The position numbers were made by a program, and so were the translations under genes. Positions 32,800 through 41,417 of a stretch of DNA of 64,000 bases are shown piece after piece; positions within the stretch are counted from its first letter, which is position 1; each line of letters opens with the position of its first letter. The stretch covers positions 62,001 through 126,000 of the forward strand of contig WGLV01000005.1 in the NCBI GenBank assembly GCA_016125385.1, in the 5' to 3' direction. Under the pieces are notes generated by a model. The model saw nothing but the letters and a program-made list of their open reading frames with translations. It had not been told where the DNA came from and made no database searches. Source of the stretch: a bacterium (GTDB lineage: Bacteria > Hinthialibacterota > Hinthialibacteria > Hinthialibacterales > Hinthialibacteraceae).

Positions 32800-34758
32800 T
32801 CACGAGGGCTGAAAGTAATTGCGCATTAACGCTTCAACGCTGTCACGTTGTTTTGATTGTTCTAATTTCGCATCGGCTTTTTGAGTCAGCGCATGCTGGG
32901 AGAAGGTAATCAACACGCTCAGCATTCGCTTGTTTTCAGAGAAGGTGGATTCGATGCGGACTTTCAACTGGTCACGGACGCAGCGGAAAACGGAATAGCA
33001 AACGTCCCGTTCGAGGCGGTCGAGGGTGTAATGATTCCCTTTGTTGGAGTCGAACAGATCGCAGCGGTCTTCGATTACGTCCTGAATCAGCAAGGCGCGT
33101 TTCCGTGAAATAGAAGACATGGATATGGTGAGAACGGCTTTGCCGACTCCATCCACGGATGGGTGAAGGTCGACGACGTCATCCATCTCGACTTCGTCGT
33201 CGGGATAAAGACGGCCCATCATCGTAATCAGGCAGTCGATCAGTTCGGCGGCGGCTTTTTCGGGAACGCACAGATTCATATCGGAATCGCCGGGCTGAAT
33301 GTTGACATTCAAGTGATCGGAGAACAGATCTTCGGCGATAAAGCGATCGCGCAGCCAGCGTGAGAAACGGACCGACACGACCGGGCCGAGTTTGTTGCGT
33401 TCCAGTTCATGGTAAAAGACAATGCGTTTCAGACAGGTTTTGAAGCGGCGTTCGGCGTCACCATCGATCAGGGCGTCGCGGTCATCTCCGTGAAGGATGG
33501 GGAAAATTTCGTTTTTACTGGACAGCATTTCACGCAAGACGCGCTCTGAGAAGTAGGAAGAGCCGGATACGTTGGGGAAACCGCTTTCTTCGCGTAAGAC
33601 CACCGCGTATAGGTTTTCGTTTCCTTCAGTGGGGATCGGAACGGAACGAACGCGGCAGGAGAAAGTCCTCGTCACGCCGGGTTGAGGCCAGGAGCAGAGG
33701 TCATCGACTTTTTCCGCCGCGTTTTCGACGATCATCGGAGCGAGGCAACGGCGGAGGCGCTCGTCATCGATCAGGTTTTCGTTACGCTGAATCAGGCGGA
33801 GCAGGCGTTCGGCGGCGGAATTGGCGTAGTGAAGTTTGTATTCGGCGTCAACGATCATTACGCCGCACCAGTCCAGAGCGAAGATGGCTTTCAGCCCTTC
33901 ACGCATCTCTTTCCGCATGGATTCAATGCGATCGGTTTGAAGATCGACGGTCTTGCGTGAATCGGCGTAACTTCGCTCAACGTGACGCAAGGCGTCGTCG
34001 AGCACCGCGTTTTTATTTTTCTCTTCTTCCGCTTCTTTCAGAATGCGATTGATATAGATCGAAACGTCCGCCATCACGCCGCTGAACGACTTGGGATCGA
34101 TGCGCTGGGCATACCCGCCGCCCGCAGCCGTGCGAATTTCTTCAAACAGACGTTTCTGCTGGCGTTCATACGACCATTTCAGCGAAAAATAGACGAGAGT
34201 GAATACGCCGATGAACAACGCGGCGACCCCATGAAACGCGCCTTTTTTCAACAAATTGAAATATCCGGAAGTCGACTCAGGGCGCCAGCGTACCCGCAAC
34301 ACGCCCCAGCGCGTCTTCTCGTGAAATACGAGAGGAACAAAATATTCTCCGCTTTCCTGCGATAGTGCTGGACGGCCCGTGCTGATGATTTCATGCAGCG
34401 AAGGCGAGGCGCGTTTGACCGGCGCATGGGATGAACCTTCCTCTTCAGGGCGCGAGACTCGAACACGCATTTTGCCGAACGGATCAAGCAGCGACAGTTC
34501 TTCGAGGAACGGGTCGCCGTCGACCAGCTGATGAAAGGTGTTTTCGATGGCTTCCTGTGAGGGGGCGTCAGGCTGGTCTTCAACAAAAGCCCGAATGGCC
34601 TCATCGTCGCCGATCAACGATGCGACGTGTCCGGAATGAGAAGCCAGTTCCTGTATTCTATGTTCCTGCAGGAGCGCGATGCAGATCACGCAGAGCAGGA
34701 CGAGCAATAACGACGCGCAAAGCGCGGCCAGCAGTGAGACAAAGAAACGGAGTTTCAT
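32800..34758 (-). CDS. Membrane-bound PAS sensor with degenerate kinase-like C-terminus
   Basis: 652 residues from the ATG at 34758 (AGAGAGGGAA upstream; the frame stays open to 34797). A signal-anchor helix (LLAALCASLLLVLLCVICIALL) and a second helix near residues 172-194 flank an extracytoplasmic domain of about 145 residues containing FLEELSLLDPFGKMRVRV, like a Cache-type sensor. Cytoplasmically there is a HAMP-like or coiled-coil stretch, then a PAS domain from about residue 285 (FALDWCGVMIVDAEYKLHYANSAAERLL). The final 200 residues resemble a GHKL ATPase in outline, but no clear H-box, N-box or G-box can be read. It may be a non-catalytic sensor. No response regulator is adjacent. Confidence 0.7.
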   Translation of the reverse strand: MKLRFFVSLLAALCASLLLVLLCVICIALLQEHRIQELASHSGHVASLIGDDEAIRAFVEDQPDAPSQEAIENTFHQLVDGDPFLEELSLLDPFGKMRVRVSRPEEEGSSHAPVKRASPSLHEIISTGRPALSQESGEYFVPLVFHEKTRWGVLRVRWRPESTSGYFNLLKKGAFHGVAALFIGVFTLVYFSLKWSYERQQKRLFEEIRTAAGGGYAQRIDPKSFSGVMADVSIYINRILKEAEEEKNKNAVLDDALRHVERSYADSRKTVDLQTDRIESMRKEMREGLKAIFALDWCGVMIVDAEYKLHYANSAAERLLRLIQRNENLIDDERLRRCLAPMIVENAAEKVDDLCSWPQPGVTRTFSCRVRSVPIPTEGNENLYAVVLREESGFPNVSGSSYFSERVLREMLSSKNEIFPILHGDDRDALIDGDAERRFKTCLKRIVFYHELERNKLGPVVSVRFSRWLRDRFIAEDLFSDHLNVNIQPGDSDMNLCVPEKAAAELIDCLITMMGRLYPDDEVEMDDVVDLHPSVDGVGKAVLTISMSSISRKRALLIQDVIEDRCDLFDSNKGNHYTLDRLERDVCYSVFRCVRDQLKVRIESTFSENKRMLSVLITFSQHALTQKADAKLEQSKQRDSVEALMRNYFQPS

Positions 34759-35138
34759 TTCCCTCTCTTCCAAACGCCGGATATGGATTTCGCACAACTA
34801 TCCAATCGGATAGAGTGAGCCACGACCCGCTATCAAAACCACGGTTTTCTGCACGTATGGAGGGAGAGTTGGAATGAAGAGAAACTCTGCCCTCAAACCC
34901 TGAAATCAGAAATTACTTCAACAACCAATGTATAATTCGTGATATTAGCACGTCTTGCAAAAGCGGTAAATAGAATTTTACAAAAAAAGGCAAGATTAGG
35001 GGAGAATCATTGATTCGACTTCGAAGGGGGGTGACTGCACCACGCTTGCAGGGGGTGTTACGAGTGTGTATCCAGACATCAGATTTAAAAAGCAGCGGGA
35101 TGGAACGACGCTACATTCAATAAAAGAAGAAAAGAAAA
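34759..35138. other. 380-bp intergenic region
   Basis: No convincing gene on either strand. It is AT-rich towards the right and contains TATAAT on the plus strand at 34931-34936 with no good -35. It separates the divergent sensor-like gene and the broken hicB and presumably holds both promoters. Confidence 0.5.
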
Positions 35139-35534
35139 ATGAGTTATATCGCCGTGATTCATAAAGATAAAAATACGGTCTATGGGGCCAGCTTCCCTGA
35201 AGTTCCCGGCTGTACCGCCGTGGGAGATACGCTTGATGACGTGTTGAAACAGGCGCAGACCTCTCTTGCTCTCTATCTTGAAACGCTGGAGGCCAACGAG
35301 CGTCCAATCCCCAATCCGAAGGGGATCGAGTATGTAATGAAACAGTCGTATATAACGGGAATTGTTCTGACGGCGGTGATGCCCGCCCCAATAGAATAAA
35401 ATAACCGTGCGGATCAACTCACGGTTCCCGAGATTGAGTTAAAGAAGATCGATGACACGGCTCAAAAGCTGAATATGCCACGTTCAGCCTATATGACGTA
35501 TTCAGCACTGAAGACCGCTGAAGAAAACCATTGA
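35139..35534 (+). pseudogene. HicB-like antitoxin, interrupted
   Basis: The N-terminal 86 codons encode the HicB fold (VIHKDKNTVYGASFPEVPGCTAVGDTLDDVLKQAQ), ending at an in-frame TAA (35397-35399). The same frame resumes after the stop with LTVPEIELKKIDDTAQKLNMPRSAYMTYSAL, a HicB-type ribbon-helix-helix DNA-binding domain, to TGA 35532-35534. The missing linker KITVRIN is readable in the +1 frame at 35398-35418. One extra T at 35397 and one lost base near 35418 would therefore explain the break. No HicA toxin is seen on either side. If genuine, the product is a truncated antitoxin lacking its DNA-binding part; sequencing error is possible. Confidence 0.72.
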
Positions 35535-35535
35535 A

Positions 35536-36540
35536 TCATCTGAACTGGCGGAGAAATCGGACGTCGTTTTCGTAAAAGAGGCGGATGTCGCGAATGCCGT
35601 ATTTGATCATGGCGAAGCGCTCGATCCCGAGGCCGAAAGCGAAACCGGTGACTTTGGATGAGTCATATCCCGCCGATTCGAATACGGCTGGATTCACCAT
35701 GCCGCAGCCGAGAACCTCCATCCAGTCGCCTCCAGCGCGGCGCAGGTCGACTTCAGCGCTGGGTTCGGTGAACGGAAAGAAGGATGGACGCAAGCGAATC
35801 TCGATACTGTCTTCGAATACGTGTTTCAACAGGGCTTCTAGCGTTCCGATCAGGTGGCGGAAAGAGACGTCTTCGCCGACGACCAGCCCTTCGACCTGGG
35901 TGAACATGGGGGAATGGGTCACATCGGAGTCGCACCGGTAAACGCGGCCGGGCGCGATCATGCGCAACGGGGGCTGATGAGACTGCATATAGCGAATCTG
36001 AACGGGCGAGGTGTGAGTGCGCAACACGCCACCGTTTTTCATCCAGAAGGTATCCTGCATATCGCGGGCCGGGTGATCGGCGGGGATGTTCAGCGCATCG
36101 AAATTGTACCACTCCTGCTCGATCTCAGGGCCTTCAGCGATGTCATACCCCATTGAGTAGAAGAATTCTTCGATTTCTTCGAGCATCAGCGCCAGAGGAT
36201 GGCGGGCGCCGCGAACCGGCCATGTTCCCGGGAAAGAGACGTCGATTGAATCCTGCGCGAGTTTCGCTTCAGATTCGGAGCGCTTGAGAACATCGAGACG
36301 CGCGTCATAGACGATTTCAAGCGCATCGGCGACTTCATTCGCGATTTGACCGATGAGAGGGCGCTCTTCAGCGGACAGACCGCCGAGACCGCGCAGAATG
36401 GCTTTGACGGCGCCTTTCTTGCCCAGATATTTCGTTTTCGCTTCGTAGAGCGTTTGAGGCGAGTCAGCGGCGGCGAAATCGGCTTCGGCCTGAGCCTGGG
36501 CCTCTCGAAGTTGTTTTTCAATTTGTTCGCGGTCGGTCAT
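35536..36540 (-). CDS. pheS: Phenylalanine--tRNA ligase alpha subunit
   Basis: 334 residues, normal for PheS. An N-terminal coiled coil (EQIEKQLREAQAQAEADF) precedes the class II core: motif-2-like RVYRCDSDVTHSPMFTQVEG and motif 3 FAFGLGIERFAMIKYG. The alpha2beta2 enzyme charges tRNA-Phe; PheS holds the catalytic site. It is the last gene of the thrS-infC-rpmI-rplT-pheS run. pheT, which normally follows, is absent: the next minus-strand gene is the unrelated sensor. It ends 2 bp from the hicB remnant. Confidence 0.97.
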   Translation of the reverse strand: MTDREQIEKQLREAQAQAEADFAAADSPQTLYEAKTKYLGKKGAVKAILRGLGGLSAEERPLIGQIANEVADALEIVYDARLDVLKRSESEAKLAQDSIDVSFPGTWPVRGARHPLALMLEEIEEFFYSMGYDIAEGPEIEQEWYNFDALNIPADHPARDMQDTFWMKNGGVLRTHTSPVQIRYMQSHQPPLRMIAPGRVYRCDSDVTHSPMFTQVEGLVVGEDVSFRHLIGTLEALLKHVFEDSIEIRLRPSFFPFTEPSAEVDLRRAGGDWMEVLGCGMVNPAVFESAGYDSSKVTGFAFGLGIERFAMIKYGIRDIRLFYENDVRFLRQFR

Positions 36541-36588
36541 CTGTTTTCCTGTTTCAAGCGAGATCCATGGTGAGTTCGATAAACACGA

Positions 36589-36612
36589 AATGCGGAGCCG
36601 GAGCCCCGCATT
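36589..36612 (-). terminator. Possible attenuator/terminator between rplT and pheS
   Basis: Stem AATGCGG / CCGCATT (36589-36595 and 36606-36612) around a GC-rich loop in the 115-bp rplT-pheS gap. On the minus strand the tail is only TCGTGTTTATC, so termination would be weak. pheS operons are attenuated in enterobacteria; here no Phe-rich leader peptide was found. Confidence 0.35.
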
Positions 36613-36655
36613 ATCGTTTCAATCAATCGGTTGGATCAGGGGATCCGGACGACGA

Positions 36656-37015
36656 TCAGGCGGCTTGAGCCTGGCGCGCGGTTTCGACGAGAGAACGAAA
36701 CGCTTCCGGATCGCTGATAGCCAGTTCAGACAGGACCTTTCGGTTGATGTCGACGCCGGCTTTGATCAGTCCGCCCATGAGAACGCTGTACGAGATGCCT
36801 TCCATTTTGGCGGCGGCGGCGATACGAGTGATCCACAGCGCGCGGAATTCACGCTTGCGGTTGCGCCGATCGCGATAGGCGTACTGAAGGCCTTTGAACA
36901 CGCCGTTGCGGGCGGCGCGAATCTGAACGCGGCGGCCCTGGCGCGAGCCTTTGGCCATCTTAAGAATTTTTTTACGGCGCTTGCGCGACGTACTCTGGTT
37001 CATTGCGCGCGGCAT
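36656..37015 (-). CDS. rplT: 50S ribosomal protein L20
   Basis: 119 residues, typical of L20. It contains RKKILKMAKG, the QYAYRDRRNRKREFRALWITRI signature and GISYSVLMGGLIKAGVDINRKVLSELA. L20 binds 23S rRNA early in 50S assembly and, in E. coli, represses rpmI-rplT translation. AAGGAGTG lies upstream of the ATG at a good distance. It is separated from rpmI by 124 bp, a longer gap than usual. Confidence 0.98.
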   Translation of the reverse strand: MPRAMNQSTSRKRRKKILKMAKGSRQGRRVQIRAARNGVFKGLQYAYRDRRNRKREFRALWITRIAAAAKMEGISYSVLMGGLIKAGVDINRKVLSELAISDPEAFRSLVETARQAQAA

Positions 37016-37139
37016 GATGCAGCACTCCTTTTACAGGCATTCAGCCCCGCGCGGATACGCAATACGGGACCGTGGGGATTGTACTTGTCAATCGGGGGGC
37101 GAGCCACCCTTCCGAACGGAAAAATCGAACCGGCGAGGC

Positions 37140-37343
37140 TCAGACCACCAGCATGCGGCGGACGCGCTTTTCTTCCGAACCGGAGACGATCGTCTGGTGA
37201 CGCAAACGGCGTTTCTGTTTGGCGTCTTTGCTTGAGCGCAAGTGACGCAGGTAAGCGCGTTCACGCTTGAACTTGCCCGATTTGGTTTTGCGGAACCGTT
37301 TGGCGGCGCCGCGATTGGATTTCATTTTGGGACCGGAAGCCAT
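37140..37343 (-). CDS. rpmI: 50S ribosomal protein L35
   Basis: 67 residues, [26 protein letters not shown], then [17 protein letters not shown] and a C-terminal VRRMLVV: the full L35 pattern. It lies 12 bp after infC, in the conserved infC-rpmI-rplT order. Confidence 0.97.
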   Translation of the reverse strand: MASGPKMKSNRGAAKRFRKTKSGKFKRERAYLRHLRSSKDAKQKRRLRHQTIVSGSEEKRVRRMLVV

Positions 37344-37355
37344 GTTGTACCTCGT

Positions 37356-38018
37356 TTATTCAGTCGGCGCCGCTTGATCTTCCTGAATTTCGCTATCCAC
37401 ATCATTTTCATGACTGGAATCGGCCATTTCAGGGTCGTCGGCGCCGCCGTCGGTATCTTTGGATTTCTTTTTCGGTTTGGCGCTCGGGGTCAGGATCATG
37501 TTCATGAACCGCCCCTCCTGCCGCGGCGACTGTTCAACCACCGCGAGACCTTCGAGCTCGGCGATCACTCGTTCAAGCACTTTGTGACCGAGATCTTTAT
37601 GGGCCATTTCACGGCCCCGGAACTGCATAATGAAGCGAACTTTATCACCGTGTTCGAGGAACTTGATCGCGTGATTGATTTTAAACTGATAATCATGCTG
37701 ATCAATGCGCGGACGCATTTTTATGTCCTTAACGACGATCTGTTTCTGTTTCTTTTTCGCTTCTTTCTGTTTTTTGGCCAATTCATACTTATATTGGCCA
37801 TAGTCCATAATGCGGCAGACATGCGGCTTCGACTTGGCGCTGACTTCGACCAAGTCAAGGCCTGCTTCCTCCGCGCGTTGCAACGCGTCACGAATAGCGA
37901 CCACGCCCGCGTGTTCACCCGCAGCGTCGATTAACCGCACTTCAGGTTCGCGAATGGCGTCGTTGATCCGGGTTGTGTCGCGAGGCTGCGAGCCTCGTCC
38001 AAACGCTCCTCTTTTAAT
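37356..38018 (-). CDS. infC: Translation initiation factor IF-3 with predicted AUU start and acidic tail
   Basis: IF-3 prevents premature 50S joining and checks the start codon. Conserved sequence begins TTRINDAIREPEVRLIDAAGEH, upstream of the first GTG (37940), so the gene must start earlier. The only sensible start is ATT at 38016-38018. This encodes MKRGAFGRGSQPR..., matching the E. coli MKGGKR... start that is also AUU. AGGAG is at 38030-38034, 11 nt away. The product is 220 residues: IF3-N, the KPHVCRIMDYGQYKYELAKK linker, IF3-C, then about 40 acidic residues (DGGADDPEMADSSHENDVD) not in E. coli IF-3. An AUU start permits autoregulation by IF-3. Confidence 0.93.
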   Translation of the reverse strand: MKRGAFGRGSQPRDTTRINDAIREPEVRLIDAAGEHAGVVAIRDALQRAEEAGLDLVEVSAKSKPHVCRIMDYGQYKYELAKKQKEAKKKQKQIVVKDIKMRPRIDQHDYQFKINHAIKFLEHGDKVRFIMQFRGREMAHKDLGHKVLERVIAELEGLAVVEQSPRQEGRFMNMILTPSAKPKKKSKDTDGGADDPEMADSSHENDVDSEIQEDQAAPTE

Positions 38019-38062
38019 ACTTTTTCACGCTCCTCTCGATGCCGGCGGCGCTTTCTCTTTTA

Positions 38063-40015
38063 TCAGACCGTATCTGGCGCCGGGGCCGCCGCTTTGGATT
38101 GTACGTATTCGATGGCCTCTTGAAGGCTCATGGTTCCAACATCCACCCGCCCCCGTTCACGAACGGAGACGAGGTTATCCGAGGCTTCTTTCTTACCAAC
38201 CACCAGCATGACCGGGATTTTCTGCGCCTCGGCTTCGCGAATCTTATACCCGATTTTTTCATTGCGGTCGTCGAGTTCAACCCGAACATCGGCCGCAAGC
38301 AAGCGCTGGCGCACCTGGCGCGCATAATCAAGGGAATCGTCGGTGATAGTCATCACCTTGACCTGAACCGGCGCCAACCACATGGGGAAAGCGCCCTTGT
38401 AGTGTTCAAGCAGATTGCCCATGAATCGTTCCATCGATCCCAGTACGGTGCGATGGATCATGACGACGCGCTTCTTGTCTCCGTCGCTGTCGATGTAATC
38501 GACGTCAAAGCGCTCCGGCAGGTTGAAATCAAGCTGGAAGGTCGGGCCCTGCCAGTCACGACCCAACGCATCCACAAGCTTAACGTCAATTTTGGGTCCA
38601 TAGAAGGCCCCGCCGCCGTCTTCGACTTCAAAGGGTCTTCCCAGACCTTCTAAAACCTTGCGTAACGCGGCGATGGAGAAGTCCCATACTTCGTCGGAAC
38701 CGATGGATTTTTCAGGACGCGTCGCAAGGCTGAGTTTATAATCAAAGCCAAACGCGCGCATCATATAATCAGCGAGATCAATGACGCCCTGAATTTCCGC
38801 TTCGAGCTGATCGGGCCGGCAGAAGATGTGTGCGTCATCCTGCGTGAAGCCGCGAACGCGGAGCAGGCCATGCAACACGCCGGAACGTTCGTAACGATAA
38901 ACCGTGCCAAGTTCGGCGTAGCGAATGGGAAGCTCACGGTAACTGTGGAGCTGGTTTTTGTAAATCAGGATATGCCCCGGGCAGTTCATCGGCTTGGCGT
39001 AATAGTTCGAGCCGTCGATCTCCATGGGGGCGTACATGTTCTCTTTGTAGTTCTCAAGGTGCCCCGACTGGCGGAACAGGTTTTCGCGCTGAACGTGAGG
39101 GCCGTAGACCAGCTCGTAACCGCGACGATAGTGTTCGGTCCGCCAGAAGTTTTCGATGATGTTGCGAACGCGGGCGCCCTTGGGATGCCAGAAGACGAGA
39201 CCGGGCCCCGCTTCTTCGTGGATGCTGAACAGGTCGAGTTCCCTGCCCAGTTTGCGGTGATCGCGTTCTTTGGCTTCTTCGAGTTTGTGAAGATAAGCCT
39301 CAAGGGCTTCTTTGGAGGGGGCGGCGGTTCCATAGATGCGCTGGAGCATCGGGTTATGTTCATCACCGCGCCAGTAAGCGCCCGCGCTGTTAAGCAGCTT
39401 GAAGTGTTTCAGGTAGCCGGTATGAGGAATATGAGGCCCCCGGCAGAGGTCGGTGAACTCAGCCTGCTTGTAGAAACTCACCGTATCGTCTTCGAGTTCT
39501 TCGAGAACTTCGACCTTGTACGGATTGCCTTCTTTTTTAAAAAGTCCGATGGCGTCGAGACGAGGCATTTCAAAGCGTTCAACAGGGATTCGCTGTTCCG
39601 CTTTTTTGCGCATCCTTTTTTCGATTTTGGCGAGGTCATCCGGAGTGAACGGTTTGGGCACGTCAAAATCGTAGAAGTAACCCTCTTCAATGGGAGGGCC
39701 GATGGTCGGCTTGGCGTCAGGGAACAGTTCCATGACGGCCTGAGCCATCAGGTGAGTGCAGCTGTGATAGTAGACTTCGCGGCCGGCTGGATCGGCCCAA
39801 TCGAGAAACTCAACCTGCTCGCCCGCTTCAACAGGGCGTTTGAGATCGATCACTTTGCCATCGAGCCGGATCGCCACCGCATCTTTGGGAAGATCGGGAT
39901 AATCTTCAAACCAGTCAAACGCACAGGAACCGACCGCAACCTCAAGCGGCTGCTCGCGGCCCGCGACCTGTAACGTAAGTTTTTGAGTGGACGTCGTACT
40001 CATAATTTTTATCAT
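38063..40015 (-). CDS. thrS: Threonine--tRNA ligase
   Basis: 650 residues from the ATG at 40015 (GGCGAG upstream); 40003 and 40048 are alternatives. Domains: TGS (residues about 5-65, VGSCAFDWFEDYPDL), editing domain with HSCTHLMAQAV and FTDLCRGPHIPHT, class II catalytic core with AKPMNCPGHILIY (zinc Cys), VLHGLLRVRGFTQDDAHIFC and IHRTVLGSMERF, and a C-terminal anticodon domain (LAPVQVKVMTI...). It charges tRNA-Thr and clears Ser mischarging. It heads the minus-strand translation cluster, with 44 bp to infC. Confidence 0.97.
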   Translation of the reverse strand: MIKIMSTTSTQKLTLQVAGREQPLEVAVGSCAFDWFEDYPDLPKDAVAIRLDGKVIDLKRPVEAGEQVEFLDWADPAGREVYYHSCTHLMAQAVMELFPDAKPTIGPPIEEGYFYDFDVPKPFTPDDLAKIEKRMRKKAEQRIPVERFEMPRLDAIGLFKKEGNPYKVEVLEELEDDTVSFYKQAEFTDLCRGPHIPHTGYLKHFKLLNSAGAYWRGDEHNPMLQRIYGTAAPSKEALEAYLHKLEEAKERDHRKLGRELDLFSIHEEAGPGLVFWHPKGARVRNIIENFWRTEHYRRGYELVYGPHVQRENLFRQSGHLENYKENMYAPMEIDGSNYYAKPMNCPGHILIYKNQLHSYRELPIRYAELGTVYRYERSGVLHGLLRVRGFTQDDAHIFCRPDQLEAEIQGVIDLADYMMRAFGFDYKLSLATRPEKSIGSDEVWDFSIAALRKVLEGLGRPFEVEDGGGAFYGPKIDVKLVDALGRDWQGPTFQLDFNLPERFDVDYIDSDGDKKRVVMIHRTVLGSMERFMGNLLEHYKGAFPMWLAPVQVKVMTITDDSLDYARQVRQRLLAADVRVELDDRNEKIGYKIREAEAQKIPVMLVVGKKEASDNLVSVRERGRVDVGTMSLQEAIEYVQSKAAAPAPDTV

Positions 40016-40189
40016 TCTCGCCGGATCGGTTCGGCGCGACTCGCTCAAGCACGCGCAAATCGGATGCGCTCAAATCATGCGGAGTCAGGGGTCGATTCGG
40101 CGGCTTTGATACAACGACGAAAAAAGAGACAAGCCGGGTCCCTTTCGGCGACTCTCAATCGTTTGTCAGACCGGGGATTCGAGACGAAA

Positions 40190-40263
<74 letters not shown>

Positions 40264-40590
40264 TCTTTGCTGACCCGTACCAGTATATTCAGCCCAGGCC
40301 CCCTGTCAACGCCAGATATCGGAACCGGGCGGCCTAAATCTTTCAAAAAGAGGGATATGGGCAGGTATTCCGGCTTTGCATACGTCCGATGGATTCATGA
40401 TGGAACGCTAACCAGCGGATTACGCAAGACCGAATGAGAAGCGTAGCGCCGACCCATAGGATTCGCAAGCGGTTCGACGCGATTTTTCACAAATTTCAGG
40501 CAGTATAATCTGAAACATCGCGACTCAATGGAATCAACCGGTTATACTGGAAGAAAAGAGCCACTGATTTATCGAGAGGAGCATTTATTG
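40264..40590. other. 327-bp intergenic region with a candidate promoter
   Basis: No gene found. A consensus TATAAT lies at 40504-40509 on the plus strand, with a poor TTTTCA upstream at short spacing. It is placed to transcribe the 55-residue Cys-rich gene at 40591. Confidence 0.4.
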
Positions 40591-40758
40591 ATGAGCGACT
40601 GGATGACGCGGCTGAAAACGTGGTGGTCGCGCGCGATTTCCATATCAAAGGGCGACGCGTTTCTGTGCGATTCGTGTAAATGGAATTACGGCAGCATCTG
40701 CACCCGGCCAGAGAGGCCTAACGCCAAGAAGTGCCCCGATTATACAGGGAAAGGCTGA
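40591..40758 (+). CDS. 55-residue four-cysteine protein
   Basis: MSDWMTRLKTWWSRAIS then FLCDSCKWNYGSICTRPERPNAKKCPDY. Cysteines are spaced C-x2-C-x7-C-x9-C, suitable for one zinc or a small Fe-S site. Most of the second half is cysteine, charged and aromatic residues. AGGAG lies 11 nt upstream of the ATG; a promoter-like TATAAT is 80 bp upstream and a hairpin ends it. I cannot name a family. It is flanked by tRNA-Val and coaC on the opposite strand, so it is an independent transcription unit. Confidence 0.65.
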   Translation: MSDWMTRLKTWWSRAISISKGDAFLCDSCKWNYGSICTRPERPNAKKCPDYTGKG

Positions 40759-40792
40759 AGCACTGTTCAGTAAAACAGTAAACCTTCAGTTT
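40755..40792 (+). terminator. Hairpin terminator of the four-cysteine gene
   Basis: Two nested stems, CTGAAG / CTTCAG (40755-40760 and 40784-40789) outside ACTGTT / AACAGT, followed by TTTAAT. The outer stem starts in the stop codon. Moderate strength. Confidence 0.45.
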
Positions 40793-40811
40793 AATACGAA
40801 CCTCGCCCGTA

Positions 40812-41375
40812 TCACAAATCTTCAAGAAACGCGAGGATGGTTTCGGGTTCGGGCATGCGGCCGGGGCCGACATCGCCGGAAGCCAGTTCACCCTCGTCGG
40901 GCGGGATGACATGGGCGCCGAATTCACGCAACGTATGCAGGTTGCGTTGAGTTGCGGGGTGGTTCCACATCTGGTGGTGCATGGCGGGAGCGTAAACCAG
41001 AGGGCATTGCAACGCCAGCAGGATGCTGGTCAGTAAATCATCCGCGATTCCCGCGGCGGCTTTGGCGAGAACGTTCGCGGTCGCGGGGGCGACGACCGCC
41101 ATGTCCGCCCAATCAGCCCATGCAATGTGACGCACTTCGTGATGCGACGCCGGGTCGAACAGATCGAGACCGACTTCATGTTCGGATAACGCCGCCAGCG
41201 TCAGAGGGGTTATGAACTCCTGAGCCGCACGCGTCATAACGACCCGGACCTCGGCGCCCTGCTTTCGCAGCAGCCGGATCAAATGAGCCGATTTATACGC
41301 GGCGATTCCGCCGGAAACTCCAACGAGAACGTGTTTATCTTTCAATACCAATTGAGGTTCATCCCTTCTTTTCAC
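40812..41375 (-). CDS. coaC: Phosphopantothenoylcysteine decarboxylase (stand-alone CoaC)
   Basis: 187 residues of the HFCD flavoprotein family: HVLVGVSGGIAAYKS, the catalytic-site stretch HIAWADWADMAVVAPATANVLAKAAAGIADDLLT (PASANT-type), and PLVYAPAMHHQMW. It uses FMN to decarboxylate 4'-phosphopantothenoylcysteine in CoA synthesis. In most bacteria CoaC is fused to CoaB; here CoaB is the separate upstream gene, 43 bp away. The start is unclear: GTG 41375 has no ribosome binding site, while a TTG ten codons later follows GAAGGG. Confidence 0.88.
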   Translation of the reverse strand: MKRRDEPQLVLKDKHVLVGVSGGIAAYKSAHLIRLLRKQGAEVRVVMTRAAQEFITPLTLAALSEHEVGLDLFDPASHHEVRHIAWADWADMAVVAPATANVLAKAAAGIADDLLTSILLALQCPLVYAPAMHHQMWNHPATQRNLHTLREFGAHVIPPDEGELASGDVGPGRMPEPETILAFLEDL

Positions 41376-41417
41376 GCCAGAACAAATCGATGGCCGCCGC
41401 GCATCATCGTTTGCGGA

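Noticed and set aside
38828-39973. 381-codon plus-strand frame opposite thrS
   Set aside because: Antisense shadow of threonyl-tRNA synthetase, which carries all expected motifs.
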